Below are positions 14,079 through 14,321 of a stretch of 14,321 bases of DNA, piece by piece. The notes beneath the pieces are model-generated. The model searched no databases. It worked only from the letters and a program-made list of their open reading frames with translations, and was not told the DNA's origin. The stretch's first letter is position 1. Every line of letters starts with the position of its first letter. This stretch comes from SLFT01 sp964493075. GTDB lineage: Bacteria; Hydrogenedentota; Hydrogenedentia; Hydrogenedentales; CAITNO01. The DNA lies in assembly GCA_964493075.1 (NCBI GenBank), contig CAZBNU010000094.1, positions 1 to 14,321 on the forward strand, read 5' to 3'. The position numbers were made by a program, and so were the translations under genes.

Positions 14079-14321
14079 GCACTCCGGAAAAAACAACCCC
14101 CTCAATGGATGTGTTCCTGCGCGGTCTGTGGCAGGAAAATCCCGTGTTCGTCATGCTCCTCGGCATGTGCCCCACCCTCGCGGTAACGAACAAGGTGGTC
14201 AACTGCTTCGCCATGGGACTGTCCGCCATGTTCGTGCTCATTATGTCCAGCCTCATGGTATCCCTACTGCGCAACTTCATCCCGAAGCAGGTGCGCATTG
14301 CTTCGTACATCGTCATCATCG
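14075..14321 (+). CDS. rnfE: Rnf electron transport complex subunit E (partial, runs off the window)
   Basis: The first 82 residues of an RnfE/NqrD-type integral membrane subunit; the rest lies beyond the right edge. LWQENPVFVMLLGMCPTLAV (residues 18-37) and SLLRNFIPKQVRIASYIVII fit RnfE better than its paralogue RnfA. C32 in GMCPTLAV is in the half-helix that, with its RnfA counterpart, holds an intramembrane [2Fe-2S] cluster in Rnf/NQR structures. The start overlaps the rnfG stop by ATGA, with AAAGG six bases upstream of the ATG. An rnfA gene is expected directly downstream. Confidence 0.92.
   Translation, partial: MSTPEKTTPSMDVFLRGLWQENPVFVMLLGMCPTLAVTNKVVNCFAMGLSAMFVLIMSSLMVSLLRNFIPKQVRIASYIVII

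Overview
The window is an accessory-to-housekeeping stretch of a bacterial draft genome. It holds two runs of exactly 100 N (6655-6754 and 8936-9035), so it is a scaffold with two gaps. The gene content suggests an anaerobic or facultative Gram-negative of the PVC / Hydrogenedentota / Planctomycetota-like sphere. The evidence is an HzsA-related dihaem protein fused to a formylglycine-generating-enzyme (FGE)-like domain, an exported beta-helix protein, a GATNNN hexamer array between genes, and an Rnf operon that starts with rnfB, as in Bacteroidetes. This placement is inference from gene families and carries low confidence.

Layout. (1) 1-225: the C-terminal third of a HepT/DUF86-type toxin, cut off upstream by an in-frame stop and apparently a remnant. 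(2) 280-2985 (+): a large exported protein in which a pair of domains (LprI-like helical domain plus right-handed beta-helix) occurs twice in tandem. (3) 2986-3026: a short convergent intergenic region with a hairpin. (4) 9826 down to about 3027 (-): a four-gene same-strand run made of the HzsA-related/FGE-like secreted protein, a glycerophosphodiester phosphodiesterase whose N-terminus is lost in a gap, a sodium:solute symporter translated from a TTG codon and probably coupled to it, and the AAA+ ATPase RarA. The symporter and rarA are separated by 13 tandem GATNNN hexamers. (5) 9827-10095: a divergent control region. (6) 10096-14321 (+): rnfB-rnfC-rnfD-rnfG-rnfE, tightly packed with ATGA overlaps and running off the right edge. 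rnfA is expected next.

How the genes work together. The Rnf genes encode a membrane complex that couples ferredoxin oxidation to NAD+ reduction and ion pumping, which points to ferredoxin-based energy metabolism. RarA is a replication-fork maintenance protein. The phosphodiesterase and symporter may form a small degrade-and-import pair, but the substrate cannot be read from the sequence. The HzsA-related protein is probably a periplasmic haem protein of unknown function. It lacks residues tied to hydrazine synthesis and to formylglycine generation. The least explained parts are the duplicated LprI/beta-helix protein, the hexamer array, and a hairpin-forming repeat embedded in frame in the linker of the HzsA-related gene.
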